A stretch of 64,000 nucleotides of DNA from Bacillota bacterium (GTDB lineage: Bacteria > Bacillota > Sulfobacillia > JAJZYS01 > JAJZLH01). Below, one piece after another: positions 23,158 to 31,934 of the stretch. Where the stretch lies: the NCBI GenBank assembly GCA_021850485.1, contig JAJZLY010000002.1, forward strand, positions 1 to 64,000. The letters are read 5' to 3'. Each line of letters opens with the position of its first letter. Position 1 is the stretch's first letter. The notes under the pieces were generated by a model. The model was not told the DNA's origin, searched no databases, and worked only from the letters and a program-made list of their open reading frames with translations. Both the position numbers and the translations under genes were made by a program.

Positions 23158-25662
23158 GTGGTCGTGATCGCCGGCATCTACCTGACCATCCGGGTGATCA
23201 CCACATTGCCGTCGGTCAGCACCGTGGGCCAGCAAGCAACCCGCTCTGTGATCTACGACTTGGCTGGCCAGCCTGTCTCCTATTTGTGGGGACTGTCGGC
23301 CCAACCCCTGCCGCTGTCGCAGATCCCGCTCACCTTGCAAGATGCCATCATCGCCACCGAGGATCATGCCTTTTATCAAAACAGCGGCATCGACATCAAG
23401 AGCCTGCTGCGAGCCGCCCTCGCCGACCTGGTCCACCGGGCGGCGGTGCAAGGCGCGTCGACCATTACCGAACAGCTGGCCAAGCTCCACTATCTGACCA
23501 ACCAGAAGACGATCACCCGCAAGATCGCTGAAGTGGTGCTCGGCCTGGAAATCGCCCATACCTACACCAAGCCCCAGATCCTGGATATGTATCTGAATCA
23601 GGTCTATCTGGGCGAAGGGGCGACTGGCGTCGCCGCAGCCAGCCACATCTACTTCAACGAGACGCCAGACCAGTTGACCCTGGCCCAGGCTGCCTTGATC
23701 GCTGGCTTGCCACAGGCCCCTAGCTATCTCGATCCGTTCGTCAACCTCAGCGCCGCCGTCGCTCGCCAGCACCAGGTGCTGGCCAACATGGTGCAATACG
23801 GCTACATCACCCAAACTCAGGCTCTGGCCGCTGCCAAGGCGCCGTTGAATCTCTCTCGCGGCACGCTGTCGGTGTCGACCACCTACCCCTACCCTTGGTT
23901 CGTGGACACCGTGGTCAGCACCTTGCTCAGCCACGGCTTCTCCATGTCCGAACTCCTCAACGGCGGACTGAAGATTTACACCACCTTGGTGCCATCGGTT
24001 CAAAACGCCGCCACCAGCGCCGTGGCCACCGTCATGAACCAAGCATTCGGGGCGATCAAGCCGGGTGTCGTTCCGAACAACGAGGCCGCTGTGGTCGTCA
24101 TCAATCCCCACAACGGGTACGTGGAGGCGGTCGTTGGTGGCCGCGTGCATAACACGATCATGGCGTTCAACCGTGCGACGCAGGCATATCGTCAGACTGG
24201 TTCGGCGATCAAGCCGCTGGCCGAGTACCCGACCGCACTTCTCCAGGGCTATACGGCAGGCTCGATCATCGACGACGGGATCTGGATGTTCCAAAACGGT
24301 GTGCCCTGGCCGCAAAATGACAGCCACCGCTATCTGGGCCGGATCACCCTGCAGCGGGCGCTGTCTTTGTCCGACAACAACGCCTCCGTCCGCTTGCTGA
24401 GCATGGTTGGCATCCACAACGCCTTCGTCACTGCGACGCAAATCTTCGGACTGCCACTGATTGCGCATGGCACGCACAACGACCAAACACTGTCGATGGG
24501 AATCGGCGGGCTGACCCGAGGGGTGACCCCGATGCAGATGGCCGAGGCCTATACGGTTTATCCCAACGAGGGCTACCGGGCGATTCCCATCGTGGTCACC
24601 AAGGTGGTCAGCCCCACTGGCCAGGTGCTGTTTACAGACGCACCACAATTGATCCACGTACTCTCCGCCCAGATTTCCTACGTCATGATCAAGATGATGG
24701 AGCGGATGTTTGTCTACGGCACTGCCCGTAGCCCGCAACTACAAATCAATCGGCCGGCGGCCGGCAAGACCGGCACCACCTCCCGGGCCACCGACGGCTG
24801 GTTCATCGCCTTCACCCCACAATTGGAAGCAGTGGTGTGGGAAGGTACCGACAACAACGCCACCCAGCCCGGCGTGTATGGCGCCACGCATGCCGGTCCG
24901 ATCTGGGCCGATCTGATGAGAACCGTCGTTGCCAACATGCCGGTAGAGCACTTCGTACGGCCGCCCGGCATCGTGCAGGTCACGATCGACACCAAGTCTG
25001 GTATGCTCCCCAGCCCGCTGACACCCCGGCAGTACAATCCGGTATGGCTGGGCTACGTCGTGTCCAATCACTACTTCTATATCAACGGCACCCAGCCCAC
25101 CCAGCAGAGCAACGTCTGGATCCAGGTCCAGGTCGACAGTGCCGACACCAGCCTGCTCTGGACCCCGGGCTGCCCGTCCCCGCCGGTGACCAAAGTCTTC
25201 CTCGTCCGGCCCACCGACATCATGACCGGACCCGGGATGCAACTTCCCATCGACTCCGTGTACTGGGAGCCGACCCAGAGTTGCACCGGCAGCACGGCGC
25301 CCGCTCCGACGGGTCAGACCACCAGTTCAGCCACCATCTTCATTCAAAACGGCAGCGCCGCTCCCACCGCCATCTCGACGACAGTCGGCACCACCTTCTC
25401 CCTGACTTTGCAAAACGCTGACCTCGTTCCCTACACCTTCACGCTGCCAGCCTTCGGCGTGGGCACTCAGACCGTCGGAGGCAATAGCTCCCTCACGCTC
25501 ACCATGAACGCCAACCAAACCGGCATCTTCAACTGGACGCTGTCGCCCACCAACGGCGCCACGCCAACCGTCAACGGCACCTTCACCGTTCAGGCTGCAC
25601 CCGCCCCGACCTCGACATCCGGTGCGCCCGCGCCAACCACCACGCCGACTAGCACGCCGTAA
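23158..25662 (+). CDS. Class A penicillin-binding protein with cupredoxin-like C-terminal domain
   Basis: Bifunctional peptidoglycan synthase. The glycosyltransferase domain shows ATEDHAFY with catalytic E68 and GASTITEQLAK; the transpeptidase has S349-A-I-K352, S405-D-N and K537-T-G-T. Residues about 720-815 look like a cupredoxin beta-sandwich (FSLTLQNADLVPYTFTLPAF) but no Cys/His copper set is seen, and a Thr/Pro/Ala tail ends the protein. GTG 23158 is the first standard start in frame, yet it falls inside the membrane anchor. Upstream codons in the same frame continue the anchor (NFVRFARQHPWKLAVLTAL) without a usable start. ATG 23060, with AAGGGA upstream, would supply the missing N-terminus if the frame shifted by one base at the A5 run 23086-23090. 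Confidence 0.88.
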   Translation: MVVIAGIYLTIRVITTLPSVSTVGQQATRSVIYDLAGQPVSYLWGLSAQPLPLSQIPLTLQDAIIATEDHAFYQNSGIDIKSLLRAALADLVHRAAVQGASTITEQLAKLHYLTNQKTITRKIAEVVLGLEIAHTYTKPQILDMYLNQVYLGEGATGVAAASHIYFNETPDQLTLAQAALIAGLPQAPSYLDPFVNLSAAVARQHQVLANMVQYGYITQTQALAAAKAPLNLSRGTLSVSTTYPYPWFVDTVVSTLLSHGFSMSELLNGGLKIYTTLVPSVQNAATSAVATVMNQAFGAIKPGVVPNNEAAVVVINPHNGYVEAVVGGRVHNTIMAFNRATQAYRQTGSAIKPLAEYPTALLQGYTAGSIIDDGIWMFQNGVPWPQNDSHRYLGRITLQRALSLSDNNASVRLLSMVGIHNAFVTATQIFGLPLIAHGTHNDQTLSMGIGGLTRGVTPMQMAEAYTVYPNEGYRAIPIVVTKVVSPTGQVLFTDAPQLIHVLSAQISYVMIKMMERMFVYGTARSPQLQINRPAAGKTGTTSRATDGWFIAFTPQLEAVVWEGTDNNATQPGVYGATHAGPIWADLMRTVVANMPVEHFVRPPGIVQVTIDTKSGMLPSPLTPRQYNPVWLGYVVSNHYFYINGTQPTQQSNVWIQVQVDSADTSLLWTPGCPSPPVTKVFLVRPTDIMTGPGMQLPIDSVYWEPTQSCTGSTAPAPTGQTTSSATIFIQNGSAAPTAISTTVGTTFSLTLQNADLVPYTFTLPAFGVGTQTVGGNSSLTLTMNANQTGIFNWTLSPTNGATPTVNGTFTVQAAPAPTSTSGAPAPTTTPTSTP

Positions 25663-25720
25663 CCTCGGCACACCAGCCCAGCAGGACCAAGTCTGGAGTC
25701 TGGCGTGTCGATAGCGGTGC

Positions 25721-26743
25721 CTAGGTGACAGTATCCGGCCGGTCGGCAAGTGTCGGCTCGACCGTAGCCACTGGCACGGAGCCATCTATGCTCAGCACGG
25801 AACTGGCCTCGGTGAACCAGCGCAAAGGTGCGCTGTGGCCCCAAAAGGTCTGTCGGCGTGGGTCGTCCAGACGCCACCGGATCGGCTCGAAGTCTGGGTC
25901 TGCCGTCAGATAATCGCCGCTGTACAGTTCAATACGATGGCCATCAGGGTCGCGCAGATAGAGAAAAAAAGCGTTCGAGATGCCGTGGCGGCCCGGCCCC
26001 CGCTCCAGCGCCTCCACCTCGCCTTTGGCGGCTAAGATGTCGCAGGCGCGCAAAACAGATTGCTGGTCAGGCACCCAAAAGCCCAGGTGGTGGACTCGGG
26101 GCCCCGCTCCGTTCATCAGGGCGACATCGTGCACGCTGGGTTTTCGGTAGAGCCATGATGCCCACACCTTGGGCGGGTCGCTAGCCGTCTCCGTGTACTC
26201 CGAACAACGAAATCCCAACTGCTCCGTGTAGTAGCGATGGGCGGAGGCTACATCTGGCACAAACAGATTCAGATGGTCAATGCGCATCGGAGTGGCTCCG
26301 CGGTACAGCTCAAACCGCTGCAGGTGGCGTTCAGCCGCATCCATGGCGTAAAACAGCTCTACCGTGAACCCAAATGGGTCCGAAAAGCGCAGGGCTGGCC
26401 CCTGACCTCTCTCATCTCCCGCCGCCACCAACTGACAGGCCAGTCCTGCGCTGTGGCAAAACTCGGCGGCCCGATCCAGATCCTGGTCGCTGCGCACTCT
26501 AAAGGCGACATGGGTCACGGCCGGTACAGCGCCCAGCTTCAGCGCCAGTGAATGGTGGATGCGTTCTTCCAGTCCGCGCAAGTAGGCGTGCGTGGCCGTC
26601 CGTTCGGTCAGCACAAAGCCGAGGCTATCGCAGTAGAACTCGAGCGACCGGTCCAGGTCCTGGACCACCAGCTCGGCATGGCCGAAGCGGACGATATCAA
26701 ATGGCGGAAGCGGCAGAGGTGCCGTTGCATCTAGGTTAGTCAA
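25721..26743 (-). CDS. hpaD: Extradiol dioxygenase, 3,4-dihydroxyphenylacetate 2,3-dioxygenase type
   Basis: Ring-cleavage enzyme of 340 residues from the vicinal-oxygen-chelate superfamily, opening homoprotocatechuate next to the catechol. Two repeated modules start at FGHAELVVQDLDRSLEFY and IDHLNLFVPDVASAHRYY. Iron ligands of the second module are IDHLNLF, RVHHLGFWV and HRIELYSGDYL, the last being the extradiol fingerprint Glu. TTG 26743 overlaps the hpaC stop by 8 nt with GGAAGGAGAG upstream. It ends the hpa operon and converges with the PBP gene. Confidence 0.88.
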   Translation of the reverse strand: MTNLDATAPLPLPPFDIVRFGHAELVVQDLDRSLEFYCDSLGFVLTERTATHAYLRGLEERIHHSLALKLGAVPAVTHVAFRVRSDQDLDRAAEFCHSAGLACQLVAAGDERGQGPALRFSDPFGFTVELFYAMDAAERHLQRFELYRGATPMRIDHLNLFVPDVASAHRYYTEQLGFRCSEYTETASDPPKVWASWLYRKPSVHDVALMNGAGPRVHHLGFWVPDQQSVLRACDILAAKGEVEALERGPGRHGISNAFFLYLRDPDGHRIELYSGDYLTADPDFEPIRWRLDDPRRQTFWGHSAPLRWFTEASSVLSIDGSVPVATVEPTLADRPDTVT

Positions 26744-27266
26744 AGAAGATCTGCTCTCCTTCCAGGGCCGGTGCCTGGCCCACGTCACCGGCTGGCAGCC
26801 GCCAGTAGGCGCCGCGCCAAAAGACCAAGGGCCGCTCACCTTCGGCCGGCGTGGGCGATAAGGCAATCACCCGACCAACCACCAGCCGGTGGTCTCCGGC
26901 GCTGACGACTTGCTCGACCGAGCAGCCGATGGTCGCCAGCGATCCGACCAGCCGCGGGCCGCCTTCGAACCCCTCGAAGTGAATTTCGGGCAAGCTCGCA
27001 GCTGACCCTGCGAAGTGGCGAGACAAGTTCTCTTGCTCCCGACTCAGCACATTGACGGCAAACTCGCCCGTCTGCGCCAGCACCTCCAAGGTGTGCGCCT
27101 GGCGGGAAAAGGCGACCAGAACCAACAGCGGATCCAGAGACACCGATGTGAAGGCATTGGCCGTCATGCCGGAGATCTGACGGTCGTGTTGCACTGTGAT
27201 CACGCACACGCCAGTGGCGAACAGGCCGGCTTGCCGGCGAAAAGCCTCGGGGTTGACCTCAGGCAT
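26736..27266 (-). CDS. hpaC: Flavin reductase component of 4-hydroxyphenylacetate 3-monooxygenase
   Basis: A 176-residue flavin-reductase-domain protein (split-barrel FMN fold) that would supply reduced FAD to HpaB. Signatures are FATGVCVITVQHDRQISGMT, ANAFTSVSLDPLLVLVAF and FAVNVLSREQENLSRHFAG. ATG 27266 is used; it overlaps the hpaB stop by 8 nt, so expression is coupled to the oxygenase. Longer in-frame starts lie wholly inside hpaB. Confidence 0.9.
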   Translation of the reverse strand: MPEVNPEAFRRQAGLFATGVCVITVQHDRQISGMTANAFTSVSLDPLLVLVAFSRQAHTLEVLAQTGEFAVNVLSREQENLSRHFAGSAASLPEIHFEGFEGGPRLVGSLATIGCSVEQVVSAGDHRLVVGRVIALSPTPAEGERPLVFWRGAYWRLPAGDVGQAPALEGEQIFFD

Positions 27267-28734
27267 GGTCCGGACCCTGCACGACAGATGTGTCCAGCAT
27301 GCGGTGGGCGAGGTCGATGTAGCGCTGGCGGTCGTAGCCTTGGACCAGGGCACCGGCCATGCGCACCGGGTCGCCGAAGAAGAAGCGCTCGTAGAGCGTC
27401 TGGCGGCTGCCAAACGAGCTGCTGGACAGATCCCAAGCCAGATGGAAGATGCCGAGGCGTTCTCTGGCGTCGACCCGAGCCGCCGCCAGATAGCGCTCCA
27501 CCAAGGGACCGACCGGGCTGGCCAGGTCAGCCGCCCCCGGCAGGGCCATCAACCCGGATGCCCCCAGCTGTTGGATGATCTCGATCAGCCGAGGGTAGAG
27601 CTTGGGGAACACGTTGCGGGCGGCGTTCAGCGGCGCCCAGGCGGGCCGCATCAGCCCGAACTCGTCCCTGGCAGCATCGGCTTCGGCCGCCCTAAGGAAG
27701 GCACGCATGGTCTCCAGCGCCACTATGGCCTCAGCGGCCTTTTCCTGAACGTGCTGAAATACTTCGATACCGATGGCATCGATCACGGACAAGATCACAC
27801 CCAAGACGAACTCAGCCTTGGCCACATTTTTGACCACCACCTGGTGGGTCATGTGCACCACGGCGCCTGTGGCGGCAAACACGTCATTGCAGCGTTTGAG
27901 GTCTGCCAGCAGAAAAATGCGCTCCCAGGGGACGAGCACATCCTCAAAAACCACCAGGGCGTCCATCTCCTCGAAGCGGGATCCGAGCGGATGGTCAAAA
28001 TGGCTCTTGCCGTAGTCAAAACTCTCCCGGCACAAATACTTCAGACCCGGCGTTGTCGAAGGGATGGCGAAGGCGAAGGCATAGGGCTGATCTTCGTCCT
28101 GGCCCTTGAGCACCGTGGAGGGGAAGACCATGATCTCGTCGGACACTGGCCCCAGGGTGGCCAGCATGCGCGCCCCTTTGATCACGACGCCTTGGTCCGT
28201 CTCCTTGACGATGCGGGCGGCCAGATAGGGGTCTTTTTGCTGGGCCGCGCTCACCGCCCGGTTGGCCTGCGGGTTGATCAGGGTGTGGGTGAGGCACAGG
28301 TCGCTCTCGCGTACCTGTTCGTAGTAGGCCTGAATGTTCTTGCCAAATCCCGCTCGGGAATCTTCGAAGTAGGATTGGGCGGCGGCAAATGCCATCAGCG
28401 AGGCGTTCAGATAATCGGGGGTGCGTCCCAGCATGCCTCCGGAAAAACGAGCCCAGGTCAACATCATCTCTCGCCGCCGCACCAAATCCTCGTCCGCTCG
28501 CGGCTGCAGGAAACTCATCCCCACCGGTTGCCCGGTCTTTGGCGAGGTGTAGGTCATGGTCGACACCAACGCAGGGTCGTGCTGCAGGTCGTAGAGCTGG
28601 GAGATGGTGTCGACCAGGTTGGCGAAAGCCGGATGGCGGCTAATGCCGGTGGTGATCTGCTCCCCTTGGATCCAGACGTCGCGCGGCACTGAGTCCAGCC
28701 GATTGCGAAATTCCTGACCGCGACAAGCCGGCAT
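27259..28734 (-). CDS. hpaB: 4-hydroxyphenylacetate 3-monooxygenase, oxygenase component
   Basis: FADH2-using aromatic hydroxylase of 491 residues converting 4-hydroxyphenylacetate to 3,4-dihydroxyphenylacetate. Family stretches are VWIQGEQITTGISRHPAF, LTHTLINPQANR, GARMLATLGPVSDEIMVFP and the C-terminal SSSFGSRQTLYERFFFGDP. The fold is acyl-CoA-dehydrogenase-like. ATG 28734 has GGAGGAGG upstream. Together with hpaC, hpaD, hpaE and hpaG in one same-strand run it defines the homoprotocatechuate pathway. A role on another phenol cannot be excluded. Confidence 0.92.
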   Translation of the reverse strand: MPACRGQEFRNRLDSVPRDVWIQGEQITTGISRHPAFANLVDTISQLYDLQHDPALVSTMTYTSPKTGQPVGMSFLQPRADEDLVRRREMMLTWARFSGGMLGRTPDYLNASLMAFAAAQSYFEDSRAGFGKNIQAYYEQVRESDLCLTHTLINPQANRAVSAAQQKDPYLAARIVKETDQGVVIKGARMLATLGPVSDEIMVFPSTVLKGQDEDQPYAFAFAIPSTTPGLKYLCRESFDYGKSHFDHPLGSRFEEMDALVVFEDVLVPWERIFLLADLKRCNDVFAATGAVVHMTHQVVVKNVAKAEFVLGVILSVIDAIGIEVFQHVQEKAAEAIVALETMRAFLRAAEADAARDEFGLMRPAWAPLNAARNVFPKLYPRLIEIIQQLGASGLMALPGAADLASPVGPLVERYLAAARVDARERLGIFHLAWDLSSSSFGSRQTLYERFFFGDPVRMAGALVQGYDRQRYIDLAHRMLDTSVVQGPDHA

Positions 28735-28749
28735 GGCGATCCCTCCTCC

Positions 28750-30222
28750 TCAGACTGGATCCGCTCCGAACTTGGGGATGGCATGCGGGCCAAGTGCGAC
28801 CTGCACGCTGGTGGTCTCAGTGTAGAAATCGAAGCTGTAGTGACCGCCCTCTCGGCCAATGCCGCTGTCCTTGGCGCCACCAAAGGGCGTCCTAAGGTCG
28901 CGCACGTTTTGGGAGTTGACCCACACCATCCCGGCGTGCAAGGCCTGGGCAAAGCGGTGGGCTCGGGTCAGATCATTGGTCCACACATATCCAGCCAGGC
29001 CGTAACGGACCGAGTTGGCTAGGGCCAGGGCCTCCTCCTCGCCGTGAAATGGCATGGCGACCAGCACCGGTCCAAACACCTCTTCCTGCACGATCCGCAT
29101 GTTGGGCCGCACCTCTGTGATCAGCGCAGGAGTCAGGAAGTTCCCCTTCTCCAGGCCTGGCGGCCGCTCGCCGCCAACCAGTACGGTCGCCCCCTCCTGC
29201 CGGGCAGCGGCCAGGTACCCTTGCACTCGGCCCAGATGCTCGGGGTGGATCAGGGGCCCAACCTCGGTGCGCGCATCGCTGGGGTCACCGACGCGGATGG
29301 CAGCCACGCGGCGGGCCAGGCGCTCGACGAACTGGGGGTAGATGCGATCTTCGATCAGCACTCTGGATCCGGCAGTGCACCGCTCGCCGTTCAGCGAGTA
29401 AACGCCAAACACGACCGCATCCAGGGCCCGCTCTTGATCGGCGTCTGAAAACACCACCACCGGCGACTTGCCGCCGAGTTCCATCGAGAATCGTTTCAGG
29501 CGCTCGGCCCCGGCCCGGATGATGCTCTGGCCCGTGCTGGTCTCACCGGTGAAGGAGATGAGGGGCACCTGGGGGTGAACCACCAGCGGTGCGCCCGCAG
29601 TCTCTCCGAAGCCGTGCACGATATTGAAGACCCCGTCTGGCACGCCTGCCTCGGTGATCACTTCGCCCAGCAGCACGGCGGACAGGGGGGACCACTCGGC
29701 TGGCTTCAAGACGCATGTATTCCCAGATGCCAAACACGGCGCTACCTTCCAGCTTTCCAGCATCAGCGGCGTGTTCCACGGCGTGATCAGACCTGCGACG
29801 CCGACCGGCCTGCGCACGGTGTAGTTCAAAAAACGGCCGGGTTGGGGGTAGGTCTCGCCGGTCATCCGGGTCGCCATCTCGGCGAAAAACGTAAAGTTGC
29901 TGGCAGCGCGCGCCGCTTGGCCCTTGGCTTGGCTGATCGGCAACCCGGTATCTTCGACCTCGATCGCAACGAAGTCCGCCTGGCGGCGAATCAACCCGTC
30001 TGCCACCCGGCGCAGCGCTACCGCCCTGGCTTCTGGGTCTGTGGCCCAATCGGACTGCTCGAAGGCGCGGCAAGCTGCGCCAACGGCGAGGTCGACGTCC
30101 TCTGCGGTCCCCTCGGCCACATCCGCCAGATGGGCGCCTGTAGCCGGATTCACCGTCTTAAAGGTGCGGCCCTGAACACCTGCCACCCAGCTGCCGTCAA
30201 TCAGGTGCTGCCAGGTCCTCAC
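28750..30222 (-). CDS. hpaE: 5-carboxymethyl-2-hydroxymuconate semialdehyde dehydrogenase
   Basis: NAD-dependent aldehyde dehydrogenase of 490 residues. The catalytic Glu lies in MELGGKSPVVVFSDAD and the nucleophile Cys in NGERCTAGSRVL; the nucleotide site includes FTGETSTGQ. Operon position between hpaG and hpaB makes the ring-cleavage aldehyde the likely substrate, following HpaD. The GTG start overlaps the hpaG stop (GTGA) and GAGGCG is nearby. ALDH specificity cannot be proven by motifs alone. Confidence 0.88.
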   Translation of the reverse strand: MRTWQHLIDGSWVAGVQGRTFKTVNPATGAHLADVAEGTAEDVDLAVGAACRAFEQSDWATDPEARAVALRRVADGLIRRQADFVAIEVEDTGLPISQAKGQAARAASNFTFFAEMATRMTGETYPQPGRFLNYTVRRPVGVAGLITPWNTPLMLESWKVAPCLASGNTCVLKPAEWSPLSAVLLGEVITEAGVPDGVFNIVHGFGETAGAPLVVHPQVPLISFTGETSTGQSIIRAGAERLKRFSMELGGKSPVVVFSDADQERALDAVVFGVYSLNGERCTAGSRVLIEDRIYPQFVERLARRVAAIRVGDPSDARTEVGPLIHPEHLGRVQGYLAAARQEGATVLVGGERPPGLEKGNFLTPALITEVRPNMRIVQEEVFGPVLVAMPFHGEEEALALANSVRYGLAGYVWTNDLTRAHRFAQALHAGMVWVNSQNVRDLRTPFGGAKDSGIGREGGHYSFDFYTETTSVQVALGPHAIPKFGADPV

Positions 30223-30983
30223 TGCGCCTCACCGCCGGGCTCGGCCACCACCTGATTTTCCAGTCTGCCCACCCCTGCGACCTCGCAGCAGATCACATCG
30301 CCGATGCCAACTGGCATGATCCCCTTTGGCGTGCCGGTGAGAATCACATCCCCCGCCTCCAAGGTCATGAACGAGGTGATGAACTCGATCAGATCTGGCA
30401 CGCCGTGCACCAGGTCCCTGGTGTTGCCACGCTGGCGCACTTCACCGTTCACCGTGGTCGTTACCTCCAGTTGACCGCAGTCGGCAATGTCGTCGCGGTC
30501 CACCAGGTACGGCCCCAGCGGCCCGAAGGTGTCCCAGCCCTTGGCCCGGACCGGCGGTCTAAATAGGTTTTTGATGTAATCTCGCACCGTCACATCATTG
30601 GCCACTGTGTACCCGGCGACCACGTCCAGCGCATGGCCGGCGCTGATCCGCCTGGCGCTCTTGCCAATCACCACAGCCAGCTCGGCCTCGTAGTGGACGA
30701 AGGCGGCGCCTGGCGGATAGTGAATCGGGGCGAGATGTCCGATCAGCGAGGAAACCGGTTTGAAGAACAAGGTCGGCTCTTCCGGCTGGTCGAGGGCCAG
30801 TTCTGTGGCATGATCGGCGAAGTTGAGCGCCAATCCGACCACCGTGCCGGGAGAGACGGGGGGCAAAAAGGTGACCTGGTCGAGGGCAAAGGCTTGGCCG
30901 GAGCCATCGACCAGCCGGTCTCCGGCCTCATTCAGTCGGCCCTGGCGGACGCGGCCGCCGGCGACAAAGCGGGCGTGTTTCAT
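30219..30983 (-). CDS. hpaG: Fumarylacetoacetate-hydrolase-family decarboxylase/isomerase (HpaG-like)
   Basis: A 254-residue FAH-domain protein, likely the 2-hydroxyhepta-2,4-diene-1,7-dioate isomerase / OPET decarboxylase of the pathway. Metal-site residues are in FVHYEAELAVVIGK (E-x-E), GYTVANDVTVRD (D) and the late LTGTPKGIMPV loop. It is one FAH unit, whereas the enterobacterial protein is a fused pair, so a dimer would be expected. ATG 30983 overlaps the stop of the upstream lyase gene (ATGA). Confidence 0.85.
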   Translation of the reverse strand: MKHARFVAGGRVRQGRLNEAGDRLVDGSGQAFALDQVTFLPPVSPGTVVGLALNFADHATELALDQPEEPTLFFKPVSSLIGHLAPIHYPPGAAFVHYEAELAVVIGKSARRISAGHALDVVAGYTVANDVTVRDYIKNLFRPPVRAKGWDTFGPLGPYLVDRDDIADCGQLEVTTTVNGEVRQRGNTRDLVHGVPDLIEFITSFMTLEAGDVILTGTPKGIMPVGIGDVICCEVAGVGRLENQVVAEPGGEAQ

Positions 30984-31912
30984 GCGCCACCCGCCGCGGC
31001 TGGCAGCGGCGCTTGAATCGCCCAGTCTTTGAGCGCTGCGGCCAGTTTGCGCTGGACCGCCGGCTGTGGGCCGATAAGGGGTAGGCGCAAGCCAGGGTGG
31101 ATCTTGCCCATCCAGCCCAGCACACACTTCACCGGCCCTGGGTTTGTCTCCAAGAAGAGCGCCTCGTTGAGCGGAAGTAGCCGGTAGTGCAGATCTCGGG
31201 CCTCGTCCCAATGTCCGGCCTGGGTCAGGTTGTACAGATGCGCCACTTCATGCGGCAGCACGTTGGCCGTCGCTGAGACATGGCCCGCTCCACCCAGTGC
31301 CAGCATCGGGAAGCACAGCGCTTCGATGCCCGAGAACACCAGGAAGTCTCGGCCCAAGGTGAGCAAGATGTCGCTCACCTGCTGCAGATCGGTATAGGCC
31401 TCCTTGACGCCGACCACGTTCGGCGACGCCTCGGCGATCCGAGCCAAGGTCTCTGGCAGCAAATTGACTGCGGTGCGGCCCGGGATGTTGTAGACCACAA
31501 CCGGCAAAGACGTGGAGTCCGCCACTCGGCGCAGGTACGCTTCTAGGCCCTGCTGGCTCGGCCGGTTGTAGTAGGGAACGATGACCAAGGCGGCGTCAGC
31601 GCCAGAGCGCTCGGCAACCCGGGTCAGGTGCAACGTCTCTTTGAGGTTGTTCGTTCCCGTGCCAGCCAGCACCGGCGCCCGACCAGCCGTGGCCTCCACC
31701 GCCAGCCGAATCATCGTTTCGCGCTCGCCCAAGGAAAGGGCGCTGGGCTCGCCAGTGGTGCCGGTCACTGAAATGCCGTGACTGCCTGAGGCCAGTTGCC
31801 AGTCGATCAAGCTGCGGACCGCCTGCTGGTCGATTTCGTCTTCGACCGTGAAGGGCGTGACCAGCGGCACGATCGAGCCGCGCAGTCGGCTGGCGTCCAC
31901 CTGTTTGGTCAT
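30980..31912 (-). CDS. DapA-family aldolase/lyase inside the hpa operon
   Basis: TIM-barrel Schiff-base enzyme of 310 residues. GTTGEPSALS, VVYNIPGRTAVNL and the lysine of VVGVKEAYTD match 4-hydroxy-tetrahydrodipicolinate synthase very well, including the Tyr and the Arg that bind the second carboxylate. By sequence alone it could be a true DapA for lysine synthesis. By position it may replace the HpaI aldolase, which is absent, cleaving a 4-hydroxy-2-oxo acid. ATG 31912 has AGGAGG nearby. Family is certain; substrate is open. Confidence 0.85.
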   Translation of the reverse strand: MTKQVDASRLRGSIVPLVTPFTVEDEIDQQAVRSLIDWQLASGSHGISVTGTTGEPSALSLGERETMIRLAVEATAGRAPVLAGTGTNNLKETLHLTRVAERSGADAALVIVPYYNRPSQQGLEAYLRRVADSTSLPVVVYNIPGRTAVNLLPETLARIAEASPNVVGVKEAYTDLQQVSDILLTLGRDFLVFSGIEALCFPMLALGGAGHVSATANVLPHEVAHLYNLTQAGHWDEARDLHYRLLPLNEALFLETNPGPVKCVLGWMGKIHPGLRLPLIGPQPAVQRKLAAALKDWAIQAPLPAAAGGA

Positions 31913-31934
31913 AGGAGCCTCCTTTGGCAGCGGA

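Noticed and set aside
23143-24738. 531-codon open frame antisense to the PBP gene
   Set aside because: It mirrors codon periodicity of the real gene, which has intact PBP motifs; the product has His/Gly/Asp-rich low-complexity character typical of GC-rich antisense frames.
27196-28692. 498-codon open frame antisense to hpaB
   Set aside because: Same reason; hpaB shows clear family motifs and operon overlaps, the antisense product matches nothing known.
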